Positions 47,190 to 56,151 of a stretch of DNA of 64,000 nt are shown here, piece after piece. The DNA is taken from the NCBI GenBank assembly GCA_016281125.1, contig JAEEIA010000098.1:1-64000 (forward strand), given 5' to 3'. Origin of the DNA: Oscillospiraceae bacterium (GTDB lineage: Bacteria > Bacillota > Clostridia > Oscillospirales > Ruminococcaceae). Within the stretch, counting starts at the first letter, position 1; every line of letters starts with the position of its first letter. The notes under the pieces are model-generated. The model ran no database searches. It was not told the DNA's origin and was given only the letters and a program-made list of their open reading frames with translations. A program made the translations under genes and the position numbers.

Positions 47190-48743
47190 TTATTTTTTCT
47201 TTTTCTTCTTGTCCTCAGCATCGGCGGATTCTTCCTTTTCGGCTTCCTCCGCAACGCTGCTTTCTGCTGTGTCCTCGGTGACAATGCCCAGTGCGGCATT
47301 GCGCTTCGCGGTTTCAGCCTTCAGAGCCTCGGCAAATGCAGTAATCAGGTATGCAACGAACAGCAGCGCTTCCAGACCGAAGGCCGGGATGATCGCCTTG
47401 GAGATGCCGCTCGTGACCGTCGTTGTGATGTCCGCAGTTGCCGGAACAAGCACCTTGAAGGAGTTTGCAAGCGAAACATTCTGGTAATAGTCATCAGCGG
47501 TATCGTTGACGGACTGCACCAGTGCCTTGATCTTCTTGTCCACGCTGGCCAGATCCTTCTCGATCTTCTTAATCTTGTCGGTGGAGCCGATGGTTGTCTT
47601 GCGGAGGGTTGCAAGGCGCTCCTTGTAGTAGTTGATCTGCTGCTTGGTTTCGGACAGATCGTTCTGTGCGGTGATCTTGCGGTTGATCAGCTTGTCGTAC
47701 TCGTCAGAAGAAATCGTGGACTCGGTATTTGCAACACTGTCGCTGAAAATGATGACCTGATCCTTCTCATAGCTGTCAAACGCATTGTTGACGGCTTCGA
47801 GGGTATCCTCATCGGTTTTCTGCTGGAGCTCCAGATTCTCGATCCGGTACTCATAGTAAGCCTGGAGGCGGTCCTTATCCTTGGTGATGTTGTTGAGGTT
47901 CAGGTAAGAGGAAATCAGATCCAGATCCAGATCCTTGATTGCGGAGATATTGGTCTTGAGGTCCGCGAAGGTCAGACCGGTGACAGTCGAACGGAACCGC
48001 GAGGTATCGTCCGAAGCAAGGCTGGATACATAACGGCTCAGGGAGTTGAGGGAGGAGCGGAACATATCCACAGCCTCCGCATAGTCGTACTCTGTGTAAT
48101 CGACGGTGTTGAGCACATTGCCCAGCGCCTCGTTATAGCCGTACTGTTCAAAATAGTACTGGCGGTAGGAATCAAGGATCGCGTTCAGCAGCTGCACAGC
48201 CTCGGAACGGGTGACCTTTGCATCCTTATAGTTGAAGATGATCTTGAACTGCGTCGGGTGCCAGGAGAGGTCGAGCATCGCATTTGCGGCAGACATCTGG
48301 CCGGTGGTCGCAGTGTCAAGGATGTTGCGGTAGGTTGTCAGGCGGTCGTACACGTTTTCCGGCACGATGCCCTCAATCGTAATGTCGCGGCGGACAACGT
48401 CCAGCAGATCCGGCTCCATATTGCAGGCCTGGAGTGCGCGGTCAATCACCAGCGGGTTCTTCATGTTGTTGGCGTTGAACACGGAGCCGTCCGGGTTCTT
48501 GCCCTTATCAATGCCGTTGTGCGAGAAGCTGACGAGCGCGCGCACCGGCGTGGAGGATGTCGTACTGAAAAAGATGCTGACGCCGGAAACAAGTCCGCCG
48601 ATGATGACAGACGTCATGAACCACACAGCGAAGTATTTTTTCAGCTTCCGGAAAATTGCGGCTAAGGAAACAACGACCTCTTCCTTCCGTTCCTCCTCGT
48701 TTTTCACAATCAGATTTACATTTTTCGTATCCTGATCTGCCAT
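47190..48743 (-). CDS. chain-length determinant (Wzz-like) membrane protein
   Basis: 517 aa from ATG 48743 (GGAGGA). Membrane helix 1 at ~36-56 (FAVWFMTSVIIGGLVSGVSIF), then a ~380-residue outer domain with long coiled coil (DRLQAYYEYRIENLELQQKT...KIKKIEKDLASVDKKIKAL), a second membrane helix near ~455-475 (IIPAFGLEALLFVAYLITAF), and a Lys/Glu-rich tail ending KKKKKK. This two-helix plan matches polysaccharide co-polymerases that set chain length. It may act with the polysaccharide cluster at 55-64 kb. Promoter at 48805-48833. Confidence 0.75.
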   Translation of the reverse strand: MADQDTKNVNLIVKNEEERKEEVVVSLAAIFRKLKKYFAVWFMTSVIIGGLVSGVSIFFSTTSSTPVRALVSFSHNGIDKGKNPDGSVFNANNMKNPLVIDRALQACNMEPDLLDVVRRDITIEGIVPENVYDRLTTYRNILDTATTGQMSAANAMLDLSWHPTQFKIIFNYKDAKVTRSEAVQLLNAILDSYRQYYFEQYGYNEALGNVLNTVDYTEYDYAEAVDMFRSSLNSLSRYVSSLASDDTSRFRSTVTGLTFADLKTNISAIKDLDLDLISSYLNLNNITKDKDRLQAYYEYRIENLELQQKTDEDTLEAVNNAFDSYEKDQVIIFSDSVANTESTISSDEYDKLINRKITAQNDLSETKQQINYYKERLATLRKTTIGSTDKIKKIEKDLASVDKKIKALVQSVNDTADDYYQNVSLANSFKVLVPATADITTTVTSGISKAIIPAFGLEALLFVAYLITAFAEALKAETAKRNAALGIVTEDTAESSVAEEAEKEESADAEDKKKKKK

Positions 48744-48804
48744 TTGGGGATCCTCCGTTTCAATGAACTTCACTGCCCGGAAAAAACGGGCATGTACAAA
48801 AGAT

Positions 48805-48833
48805 AGTATATCATAATTCGCAGGATGTTGCAA
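48805..48833 (-). promoter_or_regulatory. promoter of the Wzz-like gene
   Basis: Minus-strand TTGCAA (48828-48833), 17 bp, TATACT (48805-48810). Confidence 0.8.
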
Positions 48834-48988
48834 GAAGAAATATTTTCCGCTATGAAATTTCTACCTTTTGCACAATTCCGGTATGGCTGCCGCGGAGATA
48901 TCAGCTGTTTTACAGAATCCGCCGCCGGAAAGCGCCGGAAGCGCGTCCGGAACGCCGTACAGGTTTTGTCATTTTTTCTGCTTTTCGC

Positions 48989-49017
48989 TTGACATACGGA
49001 CGAAAATATGGTATGAT
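48989..49017 (+). promoter_or_regulatory. promoter of the 291-aa unknown gene
   Basis: TTGACA (48989-48994), 17 bp, TATGAT (49012-49017). It diverges from the Wzz-like promoter; the space between (48834-48988) shows nothing else. Confidence 0.86.
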
Positions 49018-49085
49018 ATACTAAATAAGAATTTGCTCCCGCAGAGAGATACAGGGAAGCAGCGAATATGCAGGGAGGCTGAACA

Positions 49086-49961
49086 ATGTATATCAAGGAT
49101 GAAGTCAAGCATCAGGAGCTGAAGGCAAAAGGACAGGAGCTTGAGCAGCTGCTCCAGAGCACGGAGCATTCTGAACAGGATAAGCAGCAAAAGCTCATGG
49201 AATATCTGAATCTGCTGAATGCGGAGCGCGCATCCGATCTCGGCGTCATTTTTACCGAACGGATGCTGGAGCGCGTCGCAGCCGCCTTTGAGGCGCATCC
49301 GACTGCGGATCTTGCCGTCGATCAGCTGTATACCTGCCTGCTTTTGCAGCAGTTCCATTCCATGCAGTTTGATCCGTGGCGGTCGCATCCCGCGATTGAA
49401 AACTGCCGCCCCGCCCTGACAATGCTGGAAGCAGAAGGCCGCTGGTCAGACTGCCTGCGCTACTGCCAGGACACCGCCAACACCTATGCGGAGGCGCATT
49501 TCTGGCCGGAGGCGCTGGACTACGCACAGCACGCGCACAGGAGCGTCCGCGAGCTGCTCCGGAACGGCGTCAAGGTACTGGAAAACGGCGAGCTGATTGA
49601 CATGGAGGACAGCGTGTTCTCGATTCTGACCTGCGCGCTGAATACCGCAGGCGGCGTGTCGCCGGAGCTGGAATCCATGCTCCAGGAGGATCTCGGCGCG
49701 GAGCACTATGCAGAGGTGCTCTCCGAGGTGCAGGAAGCCAAGGACGAGGAGCCGGTCTGCGACCCCGTGGAGCTGACACCGGAGTATCTTGCAATCCGCT
49801 TTGAGCTGGAGGAGAAGATTGATGACGCGCTGGAGCACGAGCGCGGTTATTACGATTACTGCAAGGAATACTGGATGGCCAAGCGCATGATTCTGCGCAG
49901 CGATTACGGCATTCGCTGGCGTTCGCCTGCCGCGCTGAACCCGAACGAGGAGTTCCACTGA
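49086..49961 (+). CDS. hypothetical helical protein, unknown
   Basis: 291 aa, soluble, almost entirely alpha-helical. The N-terminal coiled coil (QELKAKGQELEQLLQSTEH) is followed by helix pairs with TPR-like features (WSDCLRYCQDTANTYAEAHFWPEALDYAQHAH) and an acidic region ~225-245. GGGAGGC precedes the ATG; a strong promoter and terminator frame it as a single gene. I do not recognise a family. It may be a scaffold or regulator, but there is no direct evidence. Confidence 0.75.
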   Translation: MYIKDEVKHQELKAKGQELEQLLQSTEHSEQDKQQKLMEYLNLLNAERASDLGVIFTERMLERVAAAFEAHPTADLAVDQLYTCLLLQQFHSMQFDPWRSHPAIENCRPALTMLEAEGRWSDCLRYCQDTANTYAEAHFWPEALDYAQHAHRSVRELLRNGVKVLENGELIDMEDSVFSILTCALNTAGGVSPELESMLQEDLGAEHYAEVLSEVQEAKDEEPVCDPVELTPEYLAIRFELEEKIDDALEHERGYYDYCKEYWMAKRMILRSDYGIRWRSPAALNPNEEFH

Positions 49962-50024
49962 GCCGAAGTTTGCACATTCGTATGATGCGTATTTCTCAGG
50001 CATGCGTTTCTGTAATATCGTTTC

Positions 50025-50059
50025 AAAACTGCATTTCCCGCCCGGGAGATGCAGTTTTT
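50025..50059 (+). terminator. terminator after the 291-aa gene
   Basis: AAAACTGCAT-TTCCCG / CGGGAG-ATGCAGTTTTT stem with a T run on the plus strand. Confidence 0.88.
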
Positions 50060-50166
50060 CCGTATCGGCTGCGGCGGCTCAACACTGCATTGCGTTTTCC
50101 GCGCAAACCCGTTGATTGTCTTTCTGCATCCGCAGCCTGAACGTATAAAAATCTACGGAGCGTGGA

Positions 50167-50195
50167 TTGACAAAAACACTCCTTTCGGTTATCAT
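50167..50195 (+). promoter_or_regulatory. promoter of the first XRE/zinc gene
   Basis: TTGACA (50167-50172), 17 bp, TATCAT (50190-50195). Confidence 0.78.
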
Positions 50196-50247
50196 GAATG
50201 CAGAGGCTTTCGCAGAAGCAAAGCCGATCAAACTCAGAGGTGATCAT

Positions 50248-50844
50248 ATGGATCAGATCAAAACAGGATTGCTGATCAGACAGCTGCGCACGCAGATGCA
50301 GCTGACGCAGAAGCAGCTCGCAGAGCGCATCCATGTCAGCGACAAGGCGGTATCCAAGTGGGAACGCGGAAACGGCTGCCCGGATATTTCGCTGCTTGAC
50401 GCACTGGCGGATGTATTCAGTACGGACATCCGCGTGCTGCTCGCGGGAGATCTCGGCAAACAGGAAAGCGGGAGGGGCAATATGAAAAAGATGCAGTTTT
50501 ATGTGTGCAGGGAATGCGGCAATATCATTGCGGCGGCATCCGGTGCGGACGTCACCTGCTGCGGCAGCAGACTGACCGCGGCAGAGCCGAAGAAAGCCGC
50601 CCCGGAAGAGCAGCTGCAAATTGAGGATATCGGCGGCGAGTGGTATATCACCGCAGACCACCCGATGACGAAATCACATTATATTTCGTTTGCGGCGTTT
50701 ATCACCGACAGCACCGTCATGCTTTTCCGGCAGTATCCGGAATGGGATTTTCAGGTCACGCTGCCGGTCATCCGCGCCGGACGGCTCGTCTGGTACTGCA
50801 CGGAATGCGGCTTCTTTTATCAGGATATCCGTCCGCGCAGATAA
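50248..50844 (+). CDS. XRE regulator fused to desulfoferrodoxin-like zinc/iron domain
   Basis: 198 aa from ATG 50248 (GAGGTGATC). HTH at ~8-65: LTQKQLAERIHVSDKAVSKWERGNGCPDISLLDALADVF. The C-terminal part starts with a Cys ribbon (VCRECGNIIAAASGADVTCCG) as in desulforedoxin, then a beta domain with EWYITADHPMTKSHYISF and EWDFQ. His residues match some of those that bind iron in desulfoferrodoxin, and WYCTECGFF adds another Cys pair. This is a known architecture: DNA-binding plus redox metal domain. Probably a redox-responsive regulator. Confidence 0.85.
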   Translation: MDQIKTGLLIRQLRTQMQLTQKQLAERIHVSDKAVSKWERGNGCPDISLLDALADVFSTDIRVLLAGDLGKQESGRGNMKKMQFYVCRECGNIIAAASGADVTCCGSRLTAAEPKKAAPEEQLQIEDIGGEWYITADHPMTKSHYISFAAFITDSTVMLFRQYPEWDFQVTLPVIRAGRLVWYCTECGFFYQDIRPRR

Positions 50845-50861
50845 GCGCAACAGCGGGTTGC

Positions 50862-50890
50862 TTGCATTTCCCGTGCAGGCGTGCTATAAT
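50862..50890 (+). promoter_or_regulatory. promoter of the second XRE/zinc gene
   Basis: TTGCAT (50862-50867), 17 bp, TATAAT (50885-50890) with TGC before the -10. Confidence 0.84.
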
Positions 50891-50908
50891 GTGCATGAGG
50901 TGATGAAC

Positions 50909-51349
50909 ATGACAACCCAGGAAGTTTTACTGGAATTGCGGACGAAGCACGGTCTTTCCCAGGAACAGCTGGCGGAAAAGCTCTTTGTGACGCGGCAGGC
51001 AGTTTCCCGCTGGGAAACCGGCGAAACCGTTCCGAACACGGAAACGCTCAAGCTGCTCTCCAAAGAATTCGACGTGTCAATCAACACGCTGCTCGGTGCG
51101 CCGAGAAAGCTGATCTGCCAGTGCTGCGGCATGCCGCTCGAGGATGCCTCCATGAGCAAAGAGCCGGACGGCACATTCAATGAGTCATACTGCAAATGGT
51201 GCTATGCAGACGGCAAATTTGCGTATGCGAGCATGGAGGCGCTGACAGATTTTCTCTCGCAGCACATGGCCAGTGACAGCTTCACGCCGGATCAGGTGCG
51301 TGCCTATCTGTCGCAGCTGCTCCCGACGCTGGAGCACTGGAAATCGTAA
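50909..51349 (+). CDS. XRE regulator with C-terminal zinc ribbon
   Basis: 146 aa from ATG 50909 (GAGGTGAT at 50897-50904; an ATG at 50903 is too close to it). HTH ~5-60: GLSQEQLAEKLFVTRQAVSRWETGETVPNTETLKLLSKEF. After a short linker, CQCCGMPLEDASM...NESYCKWCYADGKF forms a zinc ribbon of the type often fused to XRE proteins. It ends LSQLLPTLEHWKS. It follows the first XRE/zinc gene by 64 bp with its own promoter. The target genes are unknown. Confidence 0.87.
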   Translation: MTTQEVLLELRTKHGLSQEQLAEKLFVTRQAVSRWETGETVPNTETLKLLSKEFDVSINTLLGAPRKLICQCCGMPLEDASMSKEPDGTFNESYCKWCYADGKFAYASMEALTDFLSQHMASDSFTPDQVRAYLSQLLPTLEHWKS

Positions 51350-51371
51350 ATCCGCAGAAAGCAGAAAAAAG

Positions 51372-51413
51372 ACTGAGGCGCTGATTGTTCCGTCAGCGCC
51401 TCAGTTGTTTTTT
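51372..51413 (+). terminator. terminator after the second XRE gene
   Basis: ACTGAGGCGCTGA (51372-51384) / TCAGCGCCTCAGT (51393-51405), then TGTTTTTT. Confidence 0.92.
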
Positions 51414-51595
51414 CAGGATTTCGCAGATGGTATATTCTCATGCGAATATTACTCCACGGATATCTTATCGTGCCGCATTTATGTATATGTCAGTCATCTT
51501 TTCCGGTGCGTCCGGCTCCGGAGCACACTTTCGGACGCAAAGTTGTTCGTTTGATTTTTCAATCGCATCGAAAACCGAAGGATATTGCTTTTCCG

Positions 51596-51624
51596 TTGCT
51601 TTTTCCGGGAGAGTGTGCTATAAT
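51596..51624 (+). promoter_or_regulatory. promoter of the NSS transporter
   Basis: TTGCTT (51596-51601), 17 bp, TATAAT (51619-51624) with TGC before the -10. Nothing else is seen between 51414 and 51595. Confidence 0.84.
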
Positions 51625-51682
51625 AAGGGCAGTCATTCTATTATCGTATCAGGAGAGCGGCGGTTCTCCGGAAGGAGAAGAT

Positions 51683-53065
51683 ATGAAAGAAAAACGGAAT
51701 TCCTTTTCCAGCTCGCTGGGATTTGTCCTTGCAGCCGCAGGCAGCGCGGTCGGACTGGGCAACATCTGGCGCTTCCCGTATCTCGCAGCCAAGGACGGCG
51801 GCGGACTCTTTCTGCTGGTGTACATCATCCTTGCGCTGACCTTCGGCTTCACGATGATCGTCAGCGAGGTTGCAATCGGCAGAAAAACAAAGCAGAGCGC
51901 GCTGACGGCCTACGGCAGACTGCACCGTCCCTCACGCTGGCTCGGCGGCCTCGCAAGCCTGATTCCGTTCCTGATTCTGCCGTATTACTGCGTCATCGGC
52001 GGATGGGTGCTGAAATACGCCATTGCATTTTTAACCGGCAGCGGAACTGCGGCCGCCGGGGCGGGCTATTTCACCGGCTTTATCACGAGCACAACCGAAC
52101 CGGTCGTGCTGGATCTGGTCTTTCTTGCCGCAACGGCATTTATCATTTTCCGGGGTGTCAACAAGGGCATCGAGGCAATCTCAAAGGTGCTGATGCCCGT
52201 GCTGCTGCTGTTCGTGATCGGCATTGCGGTGTTCTCGCTGACGATCCGCGCACATGAGGGACGCTCGGCGCTCCAGGGGCTGAAGGTGTATCTCGTCCCG
52301 AATCTGACCGGAATGCATCTCAAAGATGTCATGTCGGTTGTGATTGATGCGATGGGGCAGCTGTTTTACAGCATCAGCGTCGCCATGGGCATCATGGTCA
52401 CCTACGGCTCCTACTTCCGGGACGATCACAATCTGATGAAATCCGTCAACCAGATCGAATTCTTTGATACGCTGGTCGCATTTCTGGCAGGCGTGATGAT
52501 CATTCCGGCGGTGTTCGTGTTCCTCGGAGAGGAGGGAATGCGTTCCTCCGGCCCCGGCCTGATGTTTGAGGCGCTGCCGAGGGTCTTTGCGGAAATGGGC
52601 TCCATCGGCAATGCGGTCGGCTGCATGTTCTTTGTCATGGTGCTGCTGGCCGCGCTGACAAGCGCGATGTCGCTGATGGAAGCGGTTGTCGCAAGCCTGA
52701 TCGACGCATTCGGCTGGACGCGCAGCAGGGCAACGGTCTTTGAAGCTGCGGTCGCTGCGGCAATGGGTGCCGTCATCTGTTTCGGATATAATTTCCTGTA
52801 TTTCGAGGCTGTGCTCCCGAACGGTTCCAAAGCGCAGATTCTGGATATTCTCGACTACCTGAGCAACAACATTCTGATGCCGTTGCTGGCAATCGGAACC
52901 TGCATCCTGATCGGCTGGATCATCAAGCCGAAAACGGTCATTGACGAGGTCACGAAAAACGGCGAGCGCTTCGGCCGCCGGGGGCTGTATGTGGTAATGA
53001 TCCGGTTCATTGCGCCGGTGCTGCTGTTCGTGCTCCTGCTCGGCTCCGTGGGCGTGTTCAAGTGA
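51683..53065 (+). CDS. NSS family sodium-dependent amino acid transporter
   Basis: 460 aa from ATG 51683 (GGAAGGAG). Helix 1 has the LeuT-fold signature AAAGSAVGLGNIWRFPYLAAKDGGG with the unwound sodium site, followed by 10-11 further helices; the helix-6/7 area reads LFYSISVAMGIMVTYGSYF. It imports amino acids or related amines with sodium. The ligand cannot be read directly. It stands alone between two terminators. Confidence 0.94.
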   Translation: MKEKRNSFSSSLGFVLAAAGSAVGLGNIWRFPYLAAKDGGGLFLLVYIILALTFGFTMIVSEVAIGRKTKQSALTAYGRLHRPSRWLGGLASLIPFLILPYYCVIGGWVLKYAIAFLTGSGTAAAGAGYFTGFITSTTEPVVLDLVFLAATAFIIFRGVNKGIEAISKVLMPVLLLFVIGIAVFSLTIRAHEGRSALQGLKVYLVPNLTGMHLKDVMSVVIDAMGQLFYSISVAMGIMVTYGSYFRDDHNLMKSVNQIEFFDTLVAFLAGVMIIPAVFVFLGEEGMRSSGPGLMFEALPRVFAEMGSIGNAVGCMFFVMVLLAALTSAMSLMEAVVASLIDAFGWTRSRATVFEAAVAAAMGAVICFGYNFLYFEAVLPNGSKAQILDILDYLSNNILMPLLAIGTCILIGWIIKPKTVIDEVTKNGERFGRRGLYVVMIRFIAPVLLFVLLLGSVGVFK

Positions 53066-53106
53066 CTGCGCTGCCCCAGGTGGATTGATCCCTTTCTCAA
53101 CAAACT

Positions 53107-53140
53107 GATGCCCTCAGATCACTCTGAGGGCATCATTCGT
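53107..53140. terminator. bidirectional terminator
   Basis: GATGCCCTCAGA (53107-53118) / TCTGAGGGCATC (53123-53134), then ATTCGTTTTA on the plus strand. It separates the convergent NSS and araD genes. The reverse strand carries the tail TCAGTTTGTTGAGAAA (53093-53108). Confidence 0.85.
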
Positions 53141-53194
53141 TTTATGGGTAAAACCGCGCAATTCGGTCCATCGGCACAGGCGGAACCGTCCGCC

Positions 53195-53893
53195 TTATTT
53201 GCTTTGGCCGTAATAGGCATTCGGGCCGTGCTTGCGCATGTAATGCTTATCGAGGATATACTGCGGCATCTCCGCCTGCGGATTCAGCAGCAGTGTTTTC
53301 AGCGTCATCTCCGCAACGGTATCCAGCACAACAGCGTGATACACTGATGCAGCCGGATCCTTGCCCCAGGTGAACGGCCCGTGGTTCCGGACAACAATGC
53401 CCGGCACCGCCAGCGGCGAAATTCCGCGCTGATCCAGCGTTTCCGCGATGACCTTTCCGGTGTTCAGCTCATAGTCCGCCTCAACCTCTGCCTGCGTCAG
53501 CGAGCGGGTACACGGCACAGCGCCGTAGAAATAATCCGCATGCGTCGTTCCGAGCGCGGGAATATCCAGTCCCGCCTGTGCAAATGCAACCGCATTCACC
53601 GAATGCGTATGCGTGATGCCGCCGATTTCCGGATAGCGGCGGTACAGCTCCAGATGCGTTTTCGTATCCGAGGACGGATTCCATTTGCCCTCGGCGGTTT
53701 TGCCGCTCTCCAGATCCACAACGACCATATCCTCCGGCTTCATGCCGTCATAATCCACACCGGACGGCTTGATCACGACAAGTCCCTTTTCGCGGTCGAT
53801 GCCGCTGACATTGCCCCAGGTATAGATGACAACGCCTCTTGCGGCCAGCTCCAGATTGGCTGCGCACACAGCCGCCTTCAATGCTTCCAGCAT
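53195..53893 (-). CDS. araD: L-ribulose-5-phosphate 4-epimerase
   Basis: 232 aa. [25 protein letters not shown] (substrate loop), [33 protein letters not shown] (zinc HTH), the third zinc His in [13 protein letters not shown], and [15 protein letters not shown] at the end. These match class II aldolase/AraD. It converts L-ribulose-5-P to D-xylulose-5-P. No araA or araB is nearby, so the sugar source is unclear. GGGGG precedes the ATG. It follows the nucleotidyltransferase gene by ~30 bp. Confidence 0.93.
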   Translation of the reverse strand: MLEALKAAVCAANLELAARGVVIYTWGNVSGIDREKGLVVIKPSGVDYDGMKPEDMVVVDLESGKTAEGKWNPSSDTKTHLELYRRYPEIGGITHTHSVNAVAFAQAGLDIPALGTTHADYFYGAVPCTRSLTQAEVEADYELNTGKVIAETLDQRGISPLAVPGIVVRNHGPFTWGKDPAASVYHAVVLDTVAEMTLKTLLLNPQAEMPQYILDKHYMRKHGPNAYYGQSK

Positions 53894-53925
53894 ATCAGAA
53901 CCCCCTTAGATCATTGGCAGATCCG

Positions 53926-55044
53926 TTACTGCTTCCCGGATCTGAGCAGCAGCTTCAATTCTTTTGTCAGCTTTTCCCTGCTGTGCAGCAGTCCGCGGAT
54001 CGGGCGCCAGATCCACAGCACGGGAATCAGCCATTTGTGGCGGTAAAAGAACGGATCGAACGTTCGGATCTGGTTCATCGACGGAAAAACGCGCCGGAAC
54101 AGATACCGCAGCTTGGAGCCGTCCTTTTCCTGAAGCTGATTTTCAACCCGATGCTCCTGCGTGCCGTACACGCCGGAGGTGATGAAATAATCAAGTGCCT
54201 GTTCCTCGGCGTCAGTCAGCGGTTCGCCGAAGAACAGCTTATCCGACAGCGTGCAGCTCTGCTGCACAAACGACGAAATACCGAGCTTTTCGATCTCCCG
54301 CGCGACATAATCCTGATCCAGGCTGTCCCCGAATCTGCGCTGCATGATCTCAATGTCGATCAGGGAGCGCACCCCGGTGCCGCCGAGCGTGTAATGCTCG
54401 TATTCATGTGCCAGAACGTAAATATAAAAATCCTCGTCACGGAAATGATATCCGTATGCACTGTCGCTGTCGCGGATCAGCTTTTCTTTGACATCCGCAT
54501 AGTAATGATGCAGCTTCTCTGCCAGCACGATGTCAAACAGCTCCCGGTGCATTTCAAAATTGCTGACCGGCTCCTTGTGATAGGTATCGTCATGGCCGGT
54601 GCCGTAATGGACGCAGGTGAACCCCAGCTCCTCCATAATCTCCCGGATGCGCGGCCCTGCCGTATCATCGCAGAGAATGTCATTGTCGGACATCTGCCGC
54701 ATTCCGAGCTTCGGATACCAGTCCTTCATGACCGCGCCCTTCAGCGGCATATACCAGATTCCCGCTGCCTCCAGACGTACCAGTACCTTTTTCCGGTCGG
54801 CATCCATCAGGATATTCTTGCAGACCGATTTTTCCTTGGCCTCTGCAAAGGCCGCATCGCGGATCCCCGCAGATTCCAGTGCATACGCAACACAGGCCGT
54901 CAGCAGATGCTGCTGGCAGATCTCAAACAGCGCAGGCAGATTCAGCTGTGCTGTCAGCGCCGCATCGGGTGTTGTCCCGTTCAGCGCGCAGACTGTCAGC
55001 GCAATCATGTCCGCTGCATGTTTCCTGTATTCCTTGATCTCCAC
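53926..55044 (-). CDS. uncharacterised nucleotidyltransferase family protein
   Basis: 372 aa; the start is GTG 55044 (GAAGGAG upstream). MPLKGAVMKDWYPKLGMRQMSDNDILC contains the nucleotidyltransferase-like DxD core found in the family of capsule/lipid-cluster nucleotidyltransferases (PF14907-like). The rest is helical (EYEHYTLGGTGVRSLIDIEIM), ending with a basic amphipathic C-terminus (RPIRGLLHSREKLTKELKLLL). The substrate is unknown. It lies at the downstream end of the sugar/polysaccharide cluster after galE. Confidence 0.82.
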   Translation of the reverse strand: MEIKEYRKHAADMIALTVCALNGTTPDAALTAQLNLPALFEICQQHLLTACVAYALESAGIRDAAFAEAKEKSVCKNILMDADRKKVLVRLEAAGIWYMPLKGAVMKDWYPKLGMRQMSDNDILCDDTAGPRIREIMEELGFTCVHYGTGHDDTYHKEPVSNFEMHRELFDIVLAEKLHHYYADVKEKLIRDSDSAYGYHFRDEDFYIYVLAHEYEHYTLGGTGVRSLIDIEIMQRRFGDSLDQDYVAREIEKLGISSFVQQSCTLSDKLFFGEPLTDAEEQALDYFITSGVYGTQEHRVENQLQEKDGSKLRYLFRRVFPSMNQIRTFDPFFYRHKWLIPVLWIWRPIRGLLHSREKLTKELKLLLRSGKQ

Positions 55045-55099
55045 CTTTTTCTCCTTCTAAGCGTACCCGCCTTCCGGCGCACGCATTGATGTTCTGCGC

Positions 55100-56125
55100 T
55101 CAGTCAGGATTGCGGTAGCCGTCCGGATTCTGCTTCTGCCAGTTCCATGCGTCCCTGCACATATCCTCCAGCGTCTTTTCCGTTTTCCAGTCCAGCAGCG
55201 CAGCTGCCTTGTCCGCATTCGCATAGAATTCCGGCAGATCGCCCGCGCGTCTGTCACCGTACACATGTGCGACCTTGACGCCGTTGACGCGCTCAAAGGT
55301 ATTCACAATGTCGTTGACGCTGTACGGCGTTCCGGTGCCGAGGTTAAAGACCTCCGTGCCGCTGTGTCCGAGCACATACGCCACCGCCTTGACATGCCCC
55401 TTGGCCAGATCGACCACATGGATGTAATCGCGCATACATGTGCCGTCTTTGGTCGGGTAGTCATTGCCGAAGATCGTCAGAAATTCCCGCTTGCCGACCG
55501 CCACCTGTGTCACATAGGGCATCAGGTTGTTCGGGATGCCGAGCGGATCCTCACCGATCCGTCCGGAGGGGTGCGCGCCGATCGGGTTGAAATACCGCAG
55601 CAGAATGACGGAGAGCATCGGATCCGCCTTGGCGGCGTCCTCAAAGATCTGCTCCATCATGGCCTTTGTCCAGCCGTAGGGATTCGTGCAGACCCCGCGC
55701 TGCATGGTTTCCAGATACGGCACGGGATTTTCCTCGCCGTAAACCGTTGCGCTGGAGGAAAAGATGATATTTCTGACGCCTGCCTCCTGCATGGTTTCCA
55801 GCAATGAAAGCGTCGTATCAATGTTGTTCCGGTAATATTTCAGCGGCTTTGCCACGGATTCCCCGACCGCTTTCAGGCCGGCAAAATGGATCACCGCGTC
55901 AATGCTGTTCTCCCGGAAGATCTGTGCCAGCTTTGCGTTATCGCGGATATCCGCCTCGTAGAGCTTCACAGGCTTGCCGGTAATCTCCTCCACCCTGCGG
56001 ATGGATTCCGGCGAGCTGTTTGAAAAATTATCAGCCGCTACCACGTCATAGCCTGCATTCAGCAGCTCAACAGCCGTATGCGAGCCGATATATCCTGCAC
56101 CGCCTGCAAGCAGGATCGTTGCCAT
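55100..56125 (-). CDS. galE: UDP-glucose 4-epimerase
   Basis: 341 aa. TILLAGGAGYIGSHTAVELL (NAD loop GxxGxxG), FSSSATVYGEENPVPYLE (Ser/Thr) and NPYGWTKAMMEQIF (YxxxK). Standard GalE length and motifs. It interconverts UDP-glucose and UDP-galactose, and may also accept the N-acetyl forms. GAGGTG precedes the ATG. It follows the NahK-like kinase, suggesting a role in making UDP-Gal or UDP-GalNAc for surface sugars. Confidence 0.95.
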   Translation of the reverse strand: MATILLAGGAGYIGSHTAVELLNAGYDVVAADNFSNSSPESIRRVEEITGKPVKLYEADIRDNAKLAQIFRENSIDAVIHFAGLKAVGESVAKPLKYYRNNIDTTLSLLETMQEAGVRNIIFSSSATVYGEENPVPYLETMQRGVCTNPYGWTKAMMEQIFEDAAKADPMLSVILLRYFNPIGAHPSGRIGEDPLGIPNNLMPYVTQVAVGKREFLTIFGNDYPTKDGTCMRDYIHVVDLAKGHVKAVAYVLGHSGTEVFNLGTGTPYSVNDIVNTFERVNGVKVAHVYGDRRAGDLPEFYANADKAAALLDWKTEKTLEDMCRDAWNWQKQNPDGYRNPD

Positions 56126-56151
56126 AAAAACACCTCAGTTTCTGTATTGCC

